From Syntrophomonadaceae bacterium (GTDB lineage: Bacteria > Bacillota > Syntrophomonadia > Syntrophomonadales > Syntrophomonadaceae): 39,990 nt of DNA. The notes under the pieces are model-generated. The model was not told the origin of the DNA and did no database searches. It saw only the letters and a program-made list of their open reading frames with translations. Below, piece by piece: positions 8,354 through 17,068 of this stretch. Both the position numbers and the translations under genes were made by a program. The stretch is taken from contig JAAZFJ010000296.1 in assembly GCA_012511795.1 (NCBI GenBank), forward strand, positions 1 to 39,990, given 5' to 3'. Every line of letters starts with the position of its first letter. Positions within the stretch are counted from its first letter, which is position 1.

Positions 8354-9276
8354 TATTTTCCTCCCCAAAAAGCGTTAAACACATTAACAGGTTCATTGAC
8401 TGTTTCAACCTTTATGGCTAATTGTTCATGCAACCAATCTGCAAAAGCCAGAGCCTGGTATTTATCTATACTTTGATAATCAAAGGCCAGGTAAATCTTA
8501 TGTACATCATTGATACCTAGACGGCTGATTCTTTTTATCAATAGGCTGGGATTCTTATAATATTGGTTGTTGATATAGATAAATATATGATTATTATACT
8601 TGCTCATCCGGTTTTCGGCAGTTATTGAAAATTTTCCTGCAGGCTCTGCTCTGTAATCAGCTAGATTCAGTACAGTTTTGGTAATACTGACTAGCGCTTT
8701 TTCCTGCTTGATCAAGGCCCAACGTGGTAAAACTGCTATGACAGCCGGAGAATTGATATCTTTTAAAATGGCATGGATTTTTTCAACTTTCATCCCGTCC
8801 CGCATATAGCTGTGTACCGTATAACCTGCCATTTGAGGGACAATAATTATATCCGGTCCCAAGCCCAGTGTGGGCAGATGATGGCCGCCGTCAAATACCA
8901 CTGCCCGATACCCATGCTGATACATTTTATCCAGATAAGTTTTCCCTTTTGCAGTGGTATGCCAGTTATCCATTGCTGAGCACTGGATAATTGCAAAGCC
9001 TTTACTTTCAAAGAGTTGACCGACTATTTGTTCATAATCGTTATCACATTCAGGTAAGACAGCGGTAATTTTGATTTGCTCTTTGGGAACTGACAATTTA
9101 CGCAAACCCGGATCATAAATTATTTTAATATGCTCAGCATAACTGATCCGTGATGCATAATAATCAAGCATTGGTTTATAGCCAATTGCTTTTATCCCGT
9201 CATCCGGGTTATTAACCATAATATGAACATAGGCTGCTAAAACGATTGAAAATAAAAGAATTCTTTTTAGCCACAT
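8353..9276 (-). CDS. Unrecognised exported or membrane-anchored protein
   Basis: I do not recognise this 307-residue protein. It begins with a short positive segment and one hydrophobic helix (MWLKRILLFSIVLAAYVHIM), a signal peptide or membrane anchor without a lipoprotein Cys, so the bulk should lie outside the membrane. The rest alternates predicted strands and helices, for example YRAVVFDGGHHLPTLGLGPD (about residues 122-141) and HKIYLAFDYQ (about 261-270), suggesting an alpha/beta fold. The His pair and acidic residues in DGGHH might bind metal; that is speculation. It sits between deoC and recO, overlaps recO by one base and shares its message. The usual Bacillus order has no such gene here. 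The start ATG is weakly served by GGGAG located 12 nt away in a hairpin loop. Confidence 0.8.
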   Translation of the reverse strand: MWLKRILLFSIVLAAYVHIMVNNPDDGIKAIGYKPMLDYYASRISYAEHIKIIYDPGLRKLSVPKEQIKITAVLPECDNDYEQIVGQLFESKGFAIIQCSAMDNWHTTAKGKTYLDKMYQHGYRAVVFDGGHHLPTLGLGPDIIIVPQMAGYTVHSYMRDGMKVEKIHAILKDINSPAVIAVLPRWALIKQEKALVSITKTVLNLADYRAEPAGKFSITAENRMSKYNNHIFIYINNQYYKNPSLLIKRISRLGINDVHKIYLAFDYQSIDKYQALAFADWLHEQLAIKVETVNEPVNVFNAFWGGK

Positions 9277-9302
9277 AAAAAGGACTATCTCCCTAATAGT
9301 CC
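9277..9302 (-). terminator. Short hairpin with U-tract between deoC and the unknown gene
   Basis: Minus-strand GGACTA and TAGTCC form a 6-bp stem around a 9-nt loop (TTAGGGAGA), followed by five T and then the ATG of the next gene. The loop carries the only Shine-Dalgarno-like sequence for that gene. It could be a weak terminator or a structure presenting or hiding the ribosome site. The stem is short, so chance is possible. Confidence 0.35.
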
Positions 9303-9959
9303 TCCCCGATTTCTATACTCCTCTACTATCAGCCCGGCATTACTGCTGCCTACTCGGTTTACCCCTGCTTCAATAAATCCAAGACATGCTTCCAAGGTTC
9401 TGATGCCTCCGCTGGCCTTGATTTTCAGGTCCTTGCTTTTATAGCGGTTAATGATGTCAATATCTTTCAGGCTTGCTCCCCGGGATGAAAAACCGGTGGA
9501 TGTTTTTATATAGTCGGCTCCAGTATCAGAAATAATTTTTGTTATTATTTCCAGTTCTTTTTCATTTAACAAGGCAGTTTCAACTATAACCTTCAGTATA
9601 AAACGAAAATCTCTCTTTAACTGGTTCAGTTGTTCTATTTCCTTTTCAATCAGACTATAATTACCATCTTTTAATGCACCCACATTGATGACCATATCCA
9701 GTTCATCGGCTCCAGTAAGCAGTGATTCTCTGGCATTATAGTACTTTACTGCAGTTCTCTCTGCCCCCAGGGGAAAGCCGATTACTGTGCATTTGTTAAC
9801 CTGGCTGTGGTTTAAAACTGCTGCTGCCAGCTCCAGGCGTGAAGGATTTACACAAACAGCAGCCATCTTTAATCTGACTGCATCATCGCATAATTTTACA
9901 ATATCTTCACTGGTAGCCTCGGGTTTCAAATTGGTACTGTCCATATATGAAGCAATCAT
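9285..9959 (-). CDS. deoC: Deoxyribose-phosphate aldolase
   Basis: Class I aldolase that cleaves 2-deoxyribose-5-phosphate to acetaldehyde and glyceraldehyde-3-phosphate in deoxynucleoside catabolism. The 224 residues form one TIM barrel. The Schiff-base Lys lies in LKVIVETALL near residue 152, the assisting Lys in IKASGGIRT near 190, and the phosphate loop is GVNRVGSSNAG near the C-terminus. The ATG follows GAGGAATTAA. It lies 19 bp downstream of era, with cdd just upstream of era, so two pyrimidine-deoxynucleoside salvage enzymes flank era in one operon. Confidence 0.96.
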   Translation of the reverse strand: MIASYMDSTNLKPEATSEDIVKLCDDAVRLKMAAVCVNPSRLELAAAVLNHSQVNKCTVIGFPLGAERTAVKYYNARESLLTGADELDMVINVGALKDGNYSLIEKEIEQLNQLKRDFRFILKVIVETALLNEKELEIITKIISDTGADYIKTSTGFSSRGASLKDIDIINRYKSKDLKIKASGGIRTLEACLGFIEAGVNRVGSSNAGLIVEEYRNRGGLLGR

Positions 9960-9978
9960 TTAATTCCTCAAAAATTAT

Positions 9979-10860
9979 TTATAATCGATATCCTAATTGT
10001 CCCAGATTGGTCTCACTATCGCGCCAGTTTTTTTTCACCTTAACCCAAAGATCAAGATAAGCTTTTGTCTGCAATAGATGCTCGATATCCAGGCGGGATT
10101 GTTCTCCTATGGCTTTCAGCATCTGCCCGTTCTTACCGATAATTATTCCTTTTTGTGAATCTCTTTCAGTATAAATAACCGCCCTTATATAGACTTTGCT
10201 TTCACTAGAGTTCTTAAATTCTTCAATTTCAACAGCCAGTGAATGAGGTACTTCATCCCGGGTCAGTATCAGGGCTTTTTCTCTGATGAGCTCTGATACA
10301 ATAAAAGACACCGGTTGATCAGTTAAATCATCTTCCGGATAATATAGCGGCCCTTCCGGTAAATGAGCGAAAGTTTTTTCAAGCAATAGAGGTATATTAT
10401 CACCATTGACTGCCGAAAGAGGAAGAATCTCGTCGAAGTTCATCTGACTTCTGAATACTTTTATATACTCTTCTATTTCCTGCTCAGATACTAAATCGAT
10501 TTTATTGACCAGTAAAAAAACCGGAACATTGGTTTCCTTGAAATGGTTGAGGATGAACTGTTCACCACCGCCAAAAGGTCTGGTCACATCTGTCATATAA
10601 TAAATAATATCTGCTTCGAACAAGGTGCGGGTGGATACCTGGACCATATATTCACCCAATAAGTGCTTAGGTTTATGAATACCCGGTGTATCAATAAAAA
10701 TAATCTGCCCCGGGTCACTGGTATAAATACCCTGAATACGGGTCCTGGTAGTCTGAGGTTTATCTGTAACGATAGCTATCTTTTCGCCAATAACTGCATT
10801 CATTAAAGTAGATTTGCCTACATTGGGGCGGCCTACAATACTCACAAAGCCTGATTTCAC
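9979..10860 (-). CDS. era: GTPase Era
   Basis: Essential GTPase that binds the 3' end of 16S rRNA and assists 30S maturation. G1 is GRPNVGKSTL (residues 9-18), followed by the switch region TTRTRIQG, G3 DTPGIHKP and G4 NKID. The C-terminal KH RNA-binding domain contains GIIIGKNGQMLKAIGEQ. The 293 aa length is standard. The start is GTG at 10860, sharing one base with the cdd stop (TAGTG), which indicates coupled translation. Confidence 0.98.
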   Translation of the reverse strand: MKSGFVSIVGRPNVGKSTLMNAVIGEKIAIVTDKPQTTRTRIQGIYTSDPGQIIFIDTPGIHKPKHLLGEYMVQVSTRTLFEADIIYYMTDVTRPFGGGEQFILNHFKETNVPVFLLVNKIDLVSEQEIEEYIKVFRSQMNFDEILPLSAVNGDNIPLLLEKTFAHLPEGPLYYPEDDLTDQPVSFIVSELIREKALILTRDEVPHSLAVEIEEFKNSSESKVYIRAVIYTERDSQKGIIIGKNGQMLKAIGEQSRLDIEHLLQTKAYLDLWVKVKKNWRDSETNLGQLGYRL

Positions 10861-11261
10861 TATATATTAACCTCCTGGTTTTCTAAAGAAAAAAGTTGGG
10901 GCAGTAAATCTTTCAAATAATATTCCTGATAATTGTCGTTTTCATCTGTAAGCAGGATTTTGATTTGGGGTGAAAACTCTGCCAGAACTTGCAGGCAAGC
11001 ACCACAAGGATAAGTATATCCCTTATGATCCCCAGTTATTGCAATGGCAGAAAAATCTTTCTCCCCATTGCTTATGGCATTGAAAATTGCCACTCTCTCT
11101 GCACAAACTGTCAGACCAAAAGAGGCGTTTTCTACATTAACTCCCGTATAGATGTTGCCCCCATCAGTTAAGAGTGCTGCTCCCACCTTAAATTGAGAGT
11201 ACGGACTATATGAATTATTCTGAGCTTTCCTGGCCGCTGCTATTAGTTCTTCTGGGGTCAT
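10860..11261 (-). CDS. cdd: Cytidine deaminase
   Basis: Zinc enzyme that deaminates cytidine and deoxycytidine to uridine and deoxyuridine. The 133-residue small tetrameric form shows NVENASFGLTVCAERVAI, with zinc ligand Cys and catalytic Glu, and the second zinc site PCGACLQVLAEF. The ATG follows CGGAGG. The order dgkA-cdd-era is the standard Bacillus arrangement. Confidence 0.97.
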   Translation of the reverse strand: MTPEELIAAARKAQNNSYSPYSQFKVGAALLTDGGNIYTGVNVENASFGLTVCAERVAIFNAISNGEKDFSAIAITGDHKGYTYPCGACLQVLAEFSPQIKILLTDENDNYQEYYLKDLLPQLFSLENQEVNI

Positions 11262-11281
11262 TTTATACCTCCGTATATCAG

Positions 11282-11650
11282 TTAAGAATATATCAACTGC
11301 CTTAAATAAGGCCCAAGAATTATCAGTGCTATGATGACCGCGTTAACTGCACTCAACAATACTGCCCCTGCCGCAATGTTCTTTGCTTTTTTGGCCAAAG
11401 GGTGATAAGTATCAGTTACCAAATCAACTGTTTTTTCCACTGCAGTATTAATAGTTTCTGCAATTAATACCATAAATATAGTTATGATCAGCAAGGCCCA
11501 CTCGAGAGGACTGATACTAACCAGAAAACTGAAAATGACAACTACGATCATTGCCAAGAAATGAATTCTCATGTTTCTTTCACTTATTAAAACAGAAACT
11601 AATCCGACAATAGCATAGTAAAAACTTTCCGTCAATGTGTGTCTGGCCAT
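11282..11650 (-). CDS. dgkA: Undecaprenol/diacylglycerol kinase (DgkA family)
   Basis: Small integral membrane kinase. In Gram-positives this family mostly phosphorylates undecaprenol, which recycles the lipid carrier for cell-wall synthesis. Its 122 residues contain three hydrophobic helices (about 30-50, 51-67 and 92-115), and the signature AETINTAVEKTVDL with downstream DTYHPLAKKAKNIAAGAVLL carries the active-site Glu, Asn and Asp. It starts 4 bp after ybeY. Substrate choice is inferred from the phylum, not from the sequence. Confidence 0.93.
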   Translation of the reverse strand: MARHTLTESFYYAIVGLVSVLISERNMRIHFLAMIVVVIFSFLVSISPLEWALLIITIFMVLIAETINTAVEKTVDLVTDTYHPLAKKAKNIAAGAVLLSAVNAVIIALIILGPYLRQLIYS

Positions 11651-11654
11651 ACCA

Positions 11655-12125
11655 TTACCTTTCCAGTTTTACTGACTGCATAACCTTTTCCTCCAGGCTG
11701 CGCATTACCATTTTTTCATCTTCACTTTCATGATCATAACCTAAAAGATGCAACATTCCATGTACAACCAGATATCCCAATTCTCGCTCCAGGCTATGTC
11801 CATAGTCTTTACTCTGACAAAGGGCCTGTTCTATTGATATAACTATATCTCCCAGCAAATAAACATCCCCCGGAACATCGAAATCCGGTTCATTATCACT
11901 CATCTCATTCATGGAAAAGGATAAAACATCCGTTGGTTTATTTTGACTTCTATAAATGAAGTTTAGTTCCTGAATATAACTGTTATCTACAATCAATATA
12001 CTAACCTCAGTATTCTTCGGTAATCTTCCCAGTTTGGCTGTATGGTTCACCACATTATTGATCAGGTGCTGCATTTCTTTATTAAAATTAACCAGATTCT
12101 GTTGATTAATTATCATTATTTCCAT
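11655..12125 (-). CDS. ybeY: Endoribonuclease YbeY (rRNA maturation factor)
   Basis: Zinc metallo-endoribonuclease involved in 16S rRNA 3'-end processing and ribosome quality control. The catalytic motif HGMLHLLGYDHESED supplies the three His ligands near the C-terminus, preceded by PTDVLSFSM, also a hallmark. The ATG at 12125 has GAGGAGAG upstream and gives 156 aa; the track start at 12158 would add residues lying within yqfF. The real start still overlaps the end of yqfF by 20 bp. Confidence 0.96.
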   Translation of the reverse strand: MEIMIINQQNLVNFNKEMQHLINNVVNHTAKLGRLPKNTEVSILIVDNSYIQELNFIYRSQNKPTDVLSFSMNEMSDNEPDFDVPGDVYLLGDIVISIEQALCQSKDYGHSLERELGYLVVHGMLHLLGYDHESEDEKMVMRSLEEKVMQSVKLER

Positions 12126-14286
12126 TACCTTCTCTCCTCTTTTCAAATTCTTTAACAATTACTTCCGGATATTCAATTCGTTTATGGTAAACGCCTTCCA
12201 GTATCTTACAAAAAGAATTTGTCACTATTTCGAGGTCTTTTAGTGTTAATGGACTGTGATCCAATTGGCCATCTTCCAATTTATCCTTAACAATGGCTTT
12301 AACCATTTGCTTTATTTTTTCCGGCGTTGGGTTCGAAAGTGACCTGACTGCTGCTTCCACAGAATCCGCCAGCATTACCAATGCCAGTTCCTTAGACTCA
12401 GGTTTTGGCCCTTCATAACGGAAACTGTCTTCGCTGATAAAACCATCTATATCTTCTTCCAATGCCCGGTTATAAAAATACTTAGCCAGTCCGGTACCAT
12501 GGTGCTGCTCGATGAAATCGATGATCACCTGGGGCAGAGAAGCTTCCTTGGCTAATTCTACTCCTTCTTTCACATGTGAAGTAATTATCAGGGCACTTAG
12601 TGCCGGAGCTATTTTTTCATGTGGATTATCAAAGCTAAATTGGTTTTCCACAAAATATTCGGGACGTTTAATTTTGCCGATATCATGATAATACGCACCT
12701 ACCCTGACTAAAAGAGGATTAGCGCCAATTGATTCTGCTGAGGCCTCAGCCAGATTACCTACCATTAGACTATGGTGATAGGTTCCAGACGCTTCCAGGA
12801 GAAGTCTTTTTAATAAGTAGTGATTAGGATTAGCCAGTTCCAGAAGTTTGATCATACTGGTGATAGAAAAAGCAGATTCCAGATAAGGTAAAATACCAAT
12901 GGTTAAAACAGCTGATAAAATTCCGTTGGAGACACCAAAGATAATGCTGTATAATGCTACATTGAGATTTAAGCTTCCTTGGAACAGGTTTAGTGTAATA
13001 ATAGTGGCAATATTGGCTAAAGCAATGTATAAACCTGCACGGGCTAAATCAGATGTCTGGTTGACACGGTATACCTGGAAAATTCCCGCAGTACCGCCGA
13101 TAAATGCTGTAATCGCATAAAATAGGCCATTTCCTTCAAATAATAATCCTACAAATATGGCCATTATCATGGTAAGAAAATGAGCCAGGCGGTTATCTAT
13201 TAAGATGGCAATAAGCATCGAACCGGCTGCTACCGGCGCCAAATAGCCGGTTAAAGCATTAACCTCCGGTTGATTTCCTATTTTTATAATGGTAATAAAG
13301 CGGGTAATAAGCAGGATAATAATAAAAATCAGTCCGATCAGCAGCAAAAGCATATCATTATCCAATATTTCTTTATAATAACGGCGTAAAAATTCAATGA
13401 TCAATAAAAAAGTAATGAATACAAAAATACATACGCCGATAAAAGTGAAGCTGCTGTTTGGCGACTTTTGTATTCCTAACTGTTCCAATAAAGCAATCTG
13501 TTCTGCAGTGACCCTTTCGCCCTGACGTACTATAATCTCCCCTGCTTTTATAGTCTTTTGCACTGGTTGAACTGCATCGATGGCATCACTTATTGCATTA
13601 TCAGTTGCTTCTTGGTTAAAGATCAAATTCGGCCTGATACTGTTTATAACAACTATTCTAATTATATCTTTGGCCTGAGGTGAAAAACTTAACAAGTCGG
13701 TTTGGGCATTTATTTGTTCATATATACCGGCCAAAGCTTCCGCTGTTACAGGATTACTCATAGCATTTTGTGAGGCAGTGAGACAATTCTGGTGTATTAA
13801 GCCAATATCCTCAACAGATTTGCTTAAAAGAAAGCTTACTAATTGATTAGTGGTAAAACCAGGTTGAAACACATCGGTTTTTACATTGATGTTCTCCAGT
13901 AATACCTTTAACTGTACTTGTTTATCTTCGTCTTCAGAAGTTATTATTTCTTCCGCATTATTAAAGAACCCATTTATCTCATTATAAGTAGAAGATAAGG
14001 CATAATTATCTTCCTGATATACTTTTTGTACAGAACCTGCCGCCTGTTTTCTAAGTTCCTGAGTCTTGGCTTCATCTATAACCGTAGCATTGATACTTGA
14101 TTGTATGTCTCGCTGTGCGACTTCATCGGTCCTGAGCTGCACATGTTCAGGGGTGTAGTTGCTCAACAAAATAAATATTGTAACGCTAAAAAACAGGATT
14201 ATTCCTATTATTTTGCGAGTAGCTGATTTTTTAAAAAAGCTGGAAATACTTTTGCCTGTAAAATAAAAGATCCTGTTCAGTTTCAC
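12106..14286 (-). CDS. pgpH: YqfF/PgpH-type 7TM-HD phosphodiesterase
   Basis: Membrane protein of the 7TMR-HD family; characterised members such as Listeria PgpH degrade c-di-AMP. After one N-terminal membrane helix comes a long extracellular 7TMR-HDED region (to about residue 280), then several membrane helices (about 282-475). The cytoplasmic HD domain follows, with TYHHSLMVGNLAEA near residue 502 and YHDIGKIKRPEYF near 532; the HD metal residues are intact. GTG at 14286, with GAGGGGTG upstream, replaces the track's TTG at 14328, which lacks an SD; this gives 726 aa. Position between phoH and ybeY is conserved. Confidence 0.95.
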   Translation of the reverse strand: MKLNRIFYFTGKSISSFFKKSATRKIIGIILFFSVTIFILLSNYTPEHVQLRTDEVAQRDIQSSINATVIDEAKTQELRKQAAGSVQKVYQEDNYALSSTYNEINGFFNNAEEIITSEDEDKQVQLKVLLENINVKTDVFQPGFTTNQLVSFLLSKSVEDIGLIHQNCLTASQNAMSNPVTAEALAGIYEQINAQTDLLSFSPQAKDIIRIVVINSIRPNLIFNQEATDNAISDAIDAVQPVQKTIKAGEIIVRQGERVTAEQIALLEQLGIQKSPNSSFTFIGVCIFVFITFLLIIEFLRRYYKEILDNDMLLLLIGLIFIIILLITRFITIIKIGNQPEVNALTGYLAPVAAGSMLIAILIDNRLAHFLTMIMAIFVGLLFEGNGLFYAITAFIGGTAGIFQVYRVNQTSDLARAGLYIALANIATIITLNLFQGSLNLNVALYSIIFGVSNGILSAVLTIGILPYLESAFSITSMIKLLELANPNHYLLKRLLLEASGTYHHSLMVGNLAEASAESIGANPLLVRVGAYYHDIGKIKRPEYFVENQFSFDNPHEKIAPALSALIITSHVKEGVELAKEASLPQVIIDFIEQHHGTGLAKYFYNRALEEDIDGFISEDSFRYEGPKPESKELALVMLADSVEAAVRSLSNPTPEKIKQMVKAIVKDKLEDGQLDHSPLTLKDLEIVTNSFCKILEGVYHKRIEYPEVIVKEFEKRREGNGNNDN

Positions 14287-14348
14287 TGATCCACACCCCT
14301 CGTCCAGGTAGCTGAAAACAACCGGCAAACATAATTAACTAACATTGA

Positions 14349-15314
14349 TTATTTGTTCTGGTCTTCATAAGATTCATAGGCATCAATAATCTTTTGGACC
14401 AAAGGATGCCGAATGACATCTTCTTTGGTCAGATATTCAAAAGAGATACCCTTGACTTGTCCCAGTATTTTTTGAATTTCAATCAAACCAGAATATTCAT
14501 CTTTCGGCAAGTCGACCTGGGTTATATCACCAGTAATAACTGCTTTAGAACCGAAACCAAGCCTGGTCAAAAACATTTTCATTTGCTGAGGAGTAGTATT
14601 CTGGGCTTCATCTAAAATAATAAAGGCGTCATTAAGTGTTCTGCCTCTCATATAAGCCAAGGGAGCCACTTCAATGATGTTTTTTTCCAAATACCGTTCA
14701 GTTATTTCCACTCCCAGAATATCAAAGAGACTATCATAAAGAGGTCTTAAATAAGGATTGACTTTTTCTATGAAATCACCAGGGAGAAATCCCAGTTTTT
14801 CTCCTGCTTCAACAGCTGGCCTGACCAGAATTATTCTCTCAACTTCCCTGTTCTTGAGCGACCGCACTGCCATTACCACGGCCAGATAAGTTTTACCGGT
14901 ACCAGCAGGGCCTATGCCAAAAACTACGTCGTCCTTGATAATCGCTTCGATATATCTTTTTTGTCCAATGGTTTTAGCCTTAATGGATTTCCCTCTAACA
15001 GTCTTTAAGATGGTTCCCGAAACGATATCCTGGTGTTTGGACTTGTCCCCTTTTTTAAGTAAATTACTCATATAATTAATGTCATTAATGGTTAACTGCC
15101 CTTCACTCTCAACCACATCCAGAAGGTTCTGAATCAAGTCAAAAGTCAGATTAACATCTTCTTTTTTTCCTTTAATATTTATCTGGGAACCACGAGCAGA
15201 CAGCTCAGCACTGCATAATTCCTTCAGATATTTGAAATTCTCATCCCCATTGCCAAAAAAGACTGCCGCCTTGGCATTATTATCGATTACAATCGTTGCT
15301 TCATTTTCGGTCAA
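14349..15314 (-). CDS. phoH: PhoH-like ATPase (YqfZ/PhoH family)
   Basis: Cytoplasmic P-loop ATPase of the PhoH family, linked to RNA metabolism and consistently beside ybeY. An N-terminal KH-like region is followed by Walker A GPAGTGKT (135-142) and Walker B AFIILDEAQN (about 230-239), with LTRLGFGSKAVITGD just downstream. Length 321 aa is typical. The TTG start follows GGAGG by 10 nt. An extended -10 promoter precedes it, so the downstream genes can be expressed independently of the sporulation pair yqfCD. Confidence 0.95.
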   Translation of the reverse strand: MTENEATIVIDNNAKAAVFFGNGDENFKYLKELCSAELSARGSQINIKGKKEDVNLTFDLIQNLLDVVESEGQLTINDINYMSNLLKKGDKSKHQDIVSGTILKTVRGKSIKAKTIGQKRYIEAIIKDDVVFGIGPAGTGKTYLAVVMAVRSLKNREVERIILVRPAVEAGEKLGFLPGDFIEKVNPYLRPLYDSLFDILGVEITERYLEKNIIEVAPLAYMRGRTLNDAFIILDEAQNTTPQQMKMFLTRLGFGSKAVITGDITQVDLPKDEYSGLIEIQKILGQVKGISFEYLTKEDVIRHPLVQKIIDAYESYEDQNK

Positions 15315-15350
15315 AGAGTGTTTTCCTCCAATGCATCTTGGTTTTCCGTT

Positions 15351-15359
15351 ATTATATCA
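15351..15359 (-). promoter_or_regulatory. Extended -10 promoter upstream of phoH
   Basis: TGATATAAT on the minus strand is a TGn-TATAAT extended -10 element in the short yqfD-phoH gap. No good -35 hexamer is seen 17 nt upstream, as is common for extended -10 promoters. It would drive phoH and the housekeeping genes beyond. Confidence 0.55.
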
Positions 15360-15382
15360 TATGCCAATAGTTGAATACTATT

Positions 15383-16600
15383 TTACTGTTCATTTATAGG
15401 TTCAGGTTTAGCAATATCTTCAATCACATCCACAGCAACTTTACATCTTAAGACTGGATCGCTGGGAGCGGATAAAATCTCAATTTCCATTTCTCGCGGC
15501 AACTTATCCTGTTTCATAGCATCCGTAAGTGTTTGCATAGCTTTTTGGCGGGCAATTTTGACTGCCTCATTTTCACTTAAGTGAGTAACTACCTTCTTTC
15601 TTTCTATGCTCACCAGGTCATTCCATCCAAATACCCCTATAGGACTTTCGATTTCTCTTTTTTTAACTTGTGTTTTTGCCTGAACATAGCCCGGATCAGC
15701 AGCCCCATATATCCTAAAGTCAAACCATGGACTTTTAACAATGATTTGGCGATTCATTCGTCCTGTATTTATTATTCTCTCTGTAGTACGCTTGCACTCT
15801 CCGTAACCTTCATACCAAACACGTGCCCTCACAATACCTCTTGCCCTGACAATATCCACTGGTTTATCTTCTTTTGCATCCTCTTCTATCTCTGAAAACA
15901 AAGGATTGGGCTGATAGAACACAATGCCGGAAATTAATATGTCCCCTTTGGAAACCACATCTCCTTCTTTAACATTCACTTGTCCCTCCAGCAATAATAT
16001 TTCTTCCACCACCCCATCCTTGGCAGCTACTATATGACAGGGTCCGGTTATTTCATCACCAGGCAGTATTTTTTCCACTACTTCAATGGTTGCTTTTACC
16101 CCCCTGATATCAACTTTAATATATGATAACTGATTAATATCCAGCATCATCGCTTCTTCTACATCGGTACGGCTGAAATTCCATTTAGCAGCTCCTTTAT
16201 ATAGACCATGCCTGGCTGCTGTCATCATAATGGTTCCGGAGTCAACTTTTTCATTATTGACCACTTCAATAAACCAGATGAAAGAAGACACAAAATAAAT
16301 AGCCAGTAAAAAAAGAACTGCACCGCCGAAAAAGCCAAATCTGCGTTTTATAGTATTTTTGAAAAAAGGCAAACCCTTTTCATTAATTATCTCCATTTTA
16401 TAATTGTTTTCTGAAACTATATTGCTTAATGCTTCATAAGCACTTCTGCGAATTTTAAATTCCAAAAAATCTTCCCGACGTTTGATTTCCCAAATATAAA
16501 TACCTCTGGCTAATGCCATATTGATCACTTTTTCAACTTTTGTTCCGAATAACCTGATCCCAATGATTCCTTCCATTTGGTTCAAAACACGATTATCCAT
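15383..16600 (-). CDS. yqfD: Sporulation protein YqfD
   Basis: YqfD family protein, related to stage IV sporulation proteins and transcribed in the mother cell in Bacillus. Its 405 residues show a cytoplasmic N-terminal portion, one strong membrane helix (FFGGAVLFLLAIYFVSSFIWF, about 92-112) and a long C-terminal part with a conserved HIVAAKDGVVEEILLLEGQ segment resembling a lipoyl/hybrid-motif fold. ATG at 16600 follows GAGGAGAGGG. It lies 12 bp after yqfC. Its exact biochemical role is unknown. Confidence 0.93.
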   Translation of the reverse strand: MDNRVLNQMEGIIGIRLFGTKVEKVINMALARGIYIWEIKRREDFLEFKIRRSAYEALSNIVSENNYKMEIINEKGLPFFKNTIKRRFGFFGGAVLFLLAIYFVSSFIWFIEVVNNEKVDSGTIMMTAARHGLYKGAAKWNFSRTDVEEAMMLDINQLSYIKVDIRGVKATIEVVEKILPGDEITGPCHIVAAKDGVVEEILLLEGQVNVKEGDVVSKGDILISGIVFYQPNPLFSEIEEDAKEDKPVDIVRARGIVRARVWYEGYGECKRTTERIINTGRMNRQIIVKSPWFDFRIYGAADPGYVQAKTQVKKREIESPIGVFGWNDLVSIERKKVVTHLSENEAVKIARQKAMQTLTDAMKQDKLPREMEIEILSAPSDPVLRCKVAVDVIEDIAKPEPINEQ

Positions 16601-16612
16601 ATTCCCTCTCCT

Positions 16613-16891
16613 CTAATCGAAGAATTTAATCATATTTATGTCACCATAAACACTCATTTCATCGGGCAATAAATTTTTTATCTCCAGGTTATTACCCTGT
16701 ATTTCCAAAAAACCGCGGCTTAGATTTATCCGCAGTCTTGTTAAGTTGTACTCGATAATTCCACGATGGTTTTCCAGATAAAATTCATTCCTGCCAATCA
16801 TTGTTACTTTGGGAAGATCCATAACCAGATCTTTGGGTATATCCAGAAATTCAGCCATTGCCCGGCTCAATGCTTCTCTTTTTTTGTCCAA
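16613..16891 (-). CDS. yqfC: Sporulation protein YqfC
   Basis: Small YabP/YqfC-family protein (92 aa), one domain with no membrane segment. Features include FLDIPKDLVMDLPKVTMIG and a C-terminal half rich in beta strands, typical of the family. In Bacillus the yqfCD pair is sigma-E dependent. The TTG start at 16891 follows GGAGG with correct spacing. It is the first gene of the run after the CoA-transferase terminator. Confidence 0.92.
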   Translation of the reverse strand: MDKKREALSRAMAEFLDIPKDLVMDLPKVTMIGRNEFYLENHRGIIEYNLTRLRINLSRGFLEIQGNNLEIKNLLPDEMSVYGDINMIKFFD

Positions 16892-16959
16892 GTAAAGTAC
16901 CTCCCTCCGGGTTAATGCTTTCCATATCTACAGTATGCATAAGACAGTACAGTCATAAA

Positions 16960-16988
16960 AATATATGCCTTTTAAGTAAACATAATTC
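16960..16988 (-). promoter_or_regulatory. Possible sigma-E-type promoter of yqfCD
   Basis: GAATTAT, 14 nt, then CATATATT resembles the sigma-E pattern (KMATATT-N14-CATACAMT) with two mismatches in each box. It lies about 70 nt upstream of yqfC, which is sigma-E controlled in Bacillus. AT-rich context makes such matches easy, so this is tentative. Confidence 0.3.
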
Positions 16989-17018
16989 TAAAAACCCCTT
17001 GTTATCAATTTACTCATT

Positions 17019-17052
17019 AAAAAAGCCTCCAAATCTTTTGAGATTTGGAGGC
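17019..17052 (-). terminator. Intrinsic terminator after the CoA-transferase gene
   Basis: A perfect 12-bp stem GCCTCCAAATCT/AGATTTGGAGGC with a 4-nt loop is followed on the minus strand by six T. It starts 17 bp after the CoA-transferase stop and separates the inserted module from yqfCD. Confidence 0.93.
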
Positions 17053-17068
17053 TTCAATCAAAAGCCGC

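Noticed and set aside
16915-16950. GCATACTGT as a sigma-E -10 for yqfC
   Set aside because: The -10 is fair but no acceptable -35 lies 13 to 16 nt upstream; the site at 16960-16988 fits slightly better.
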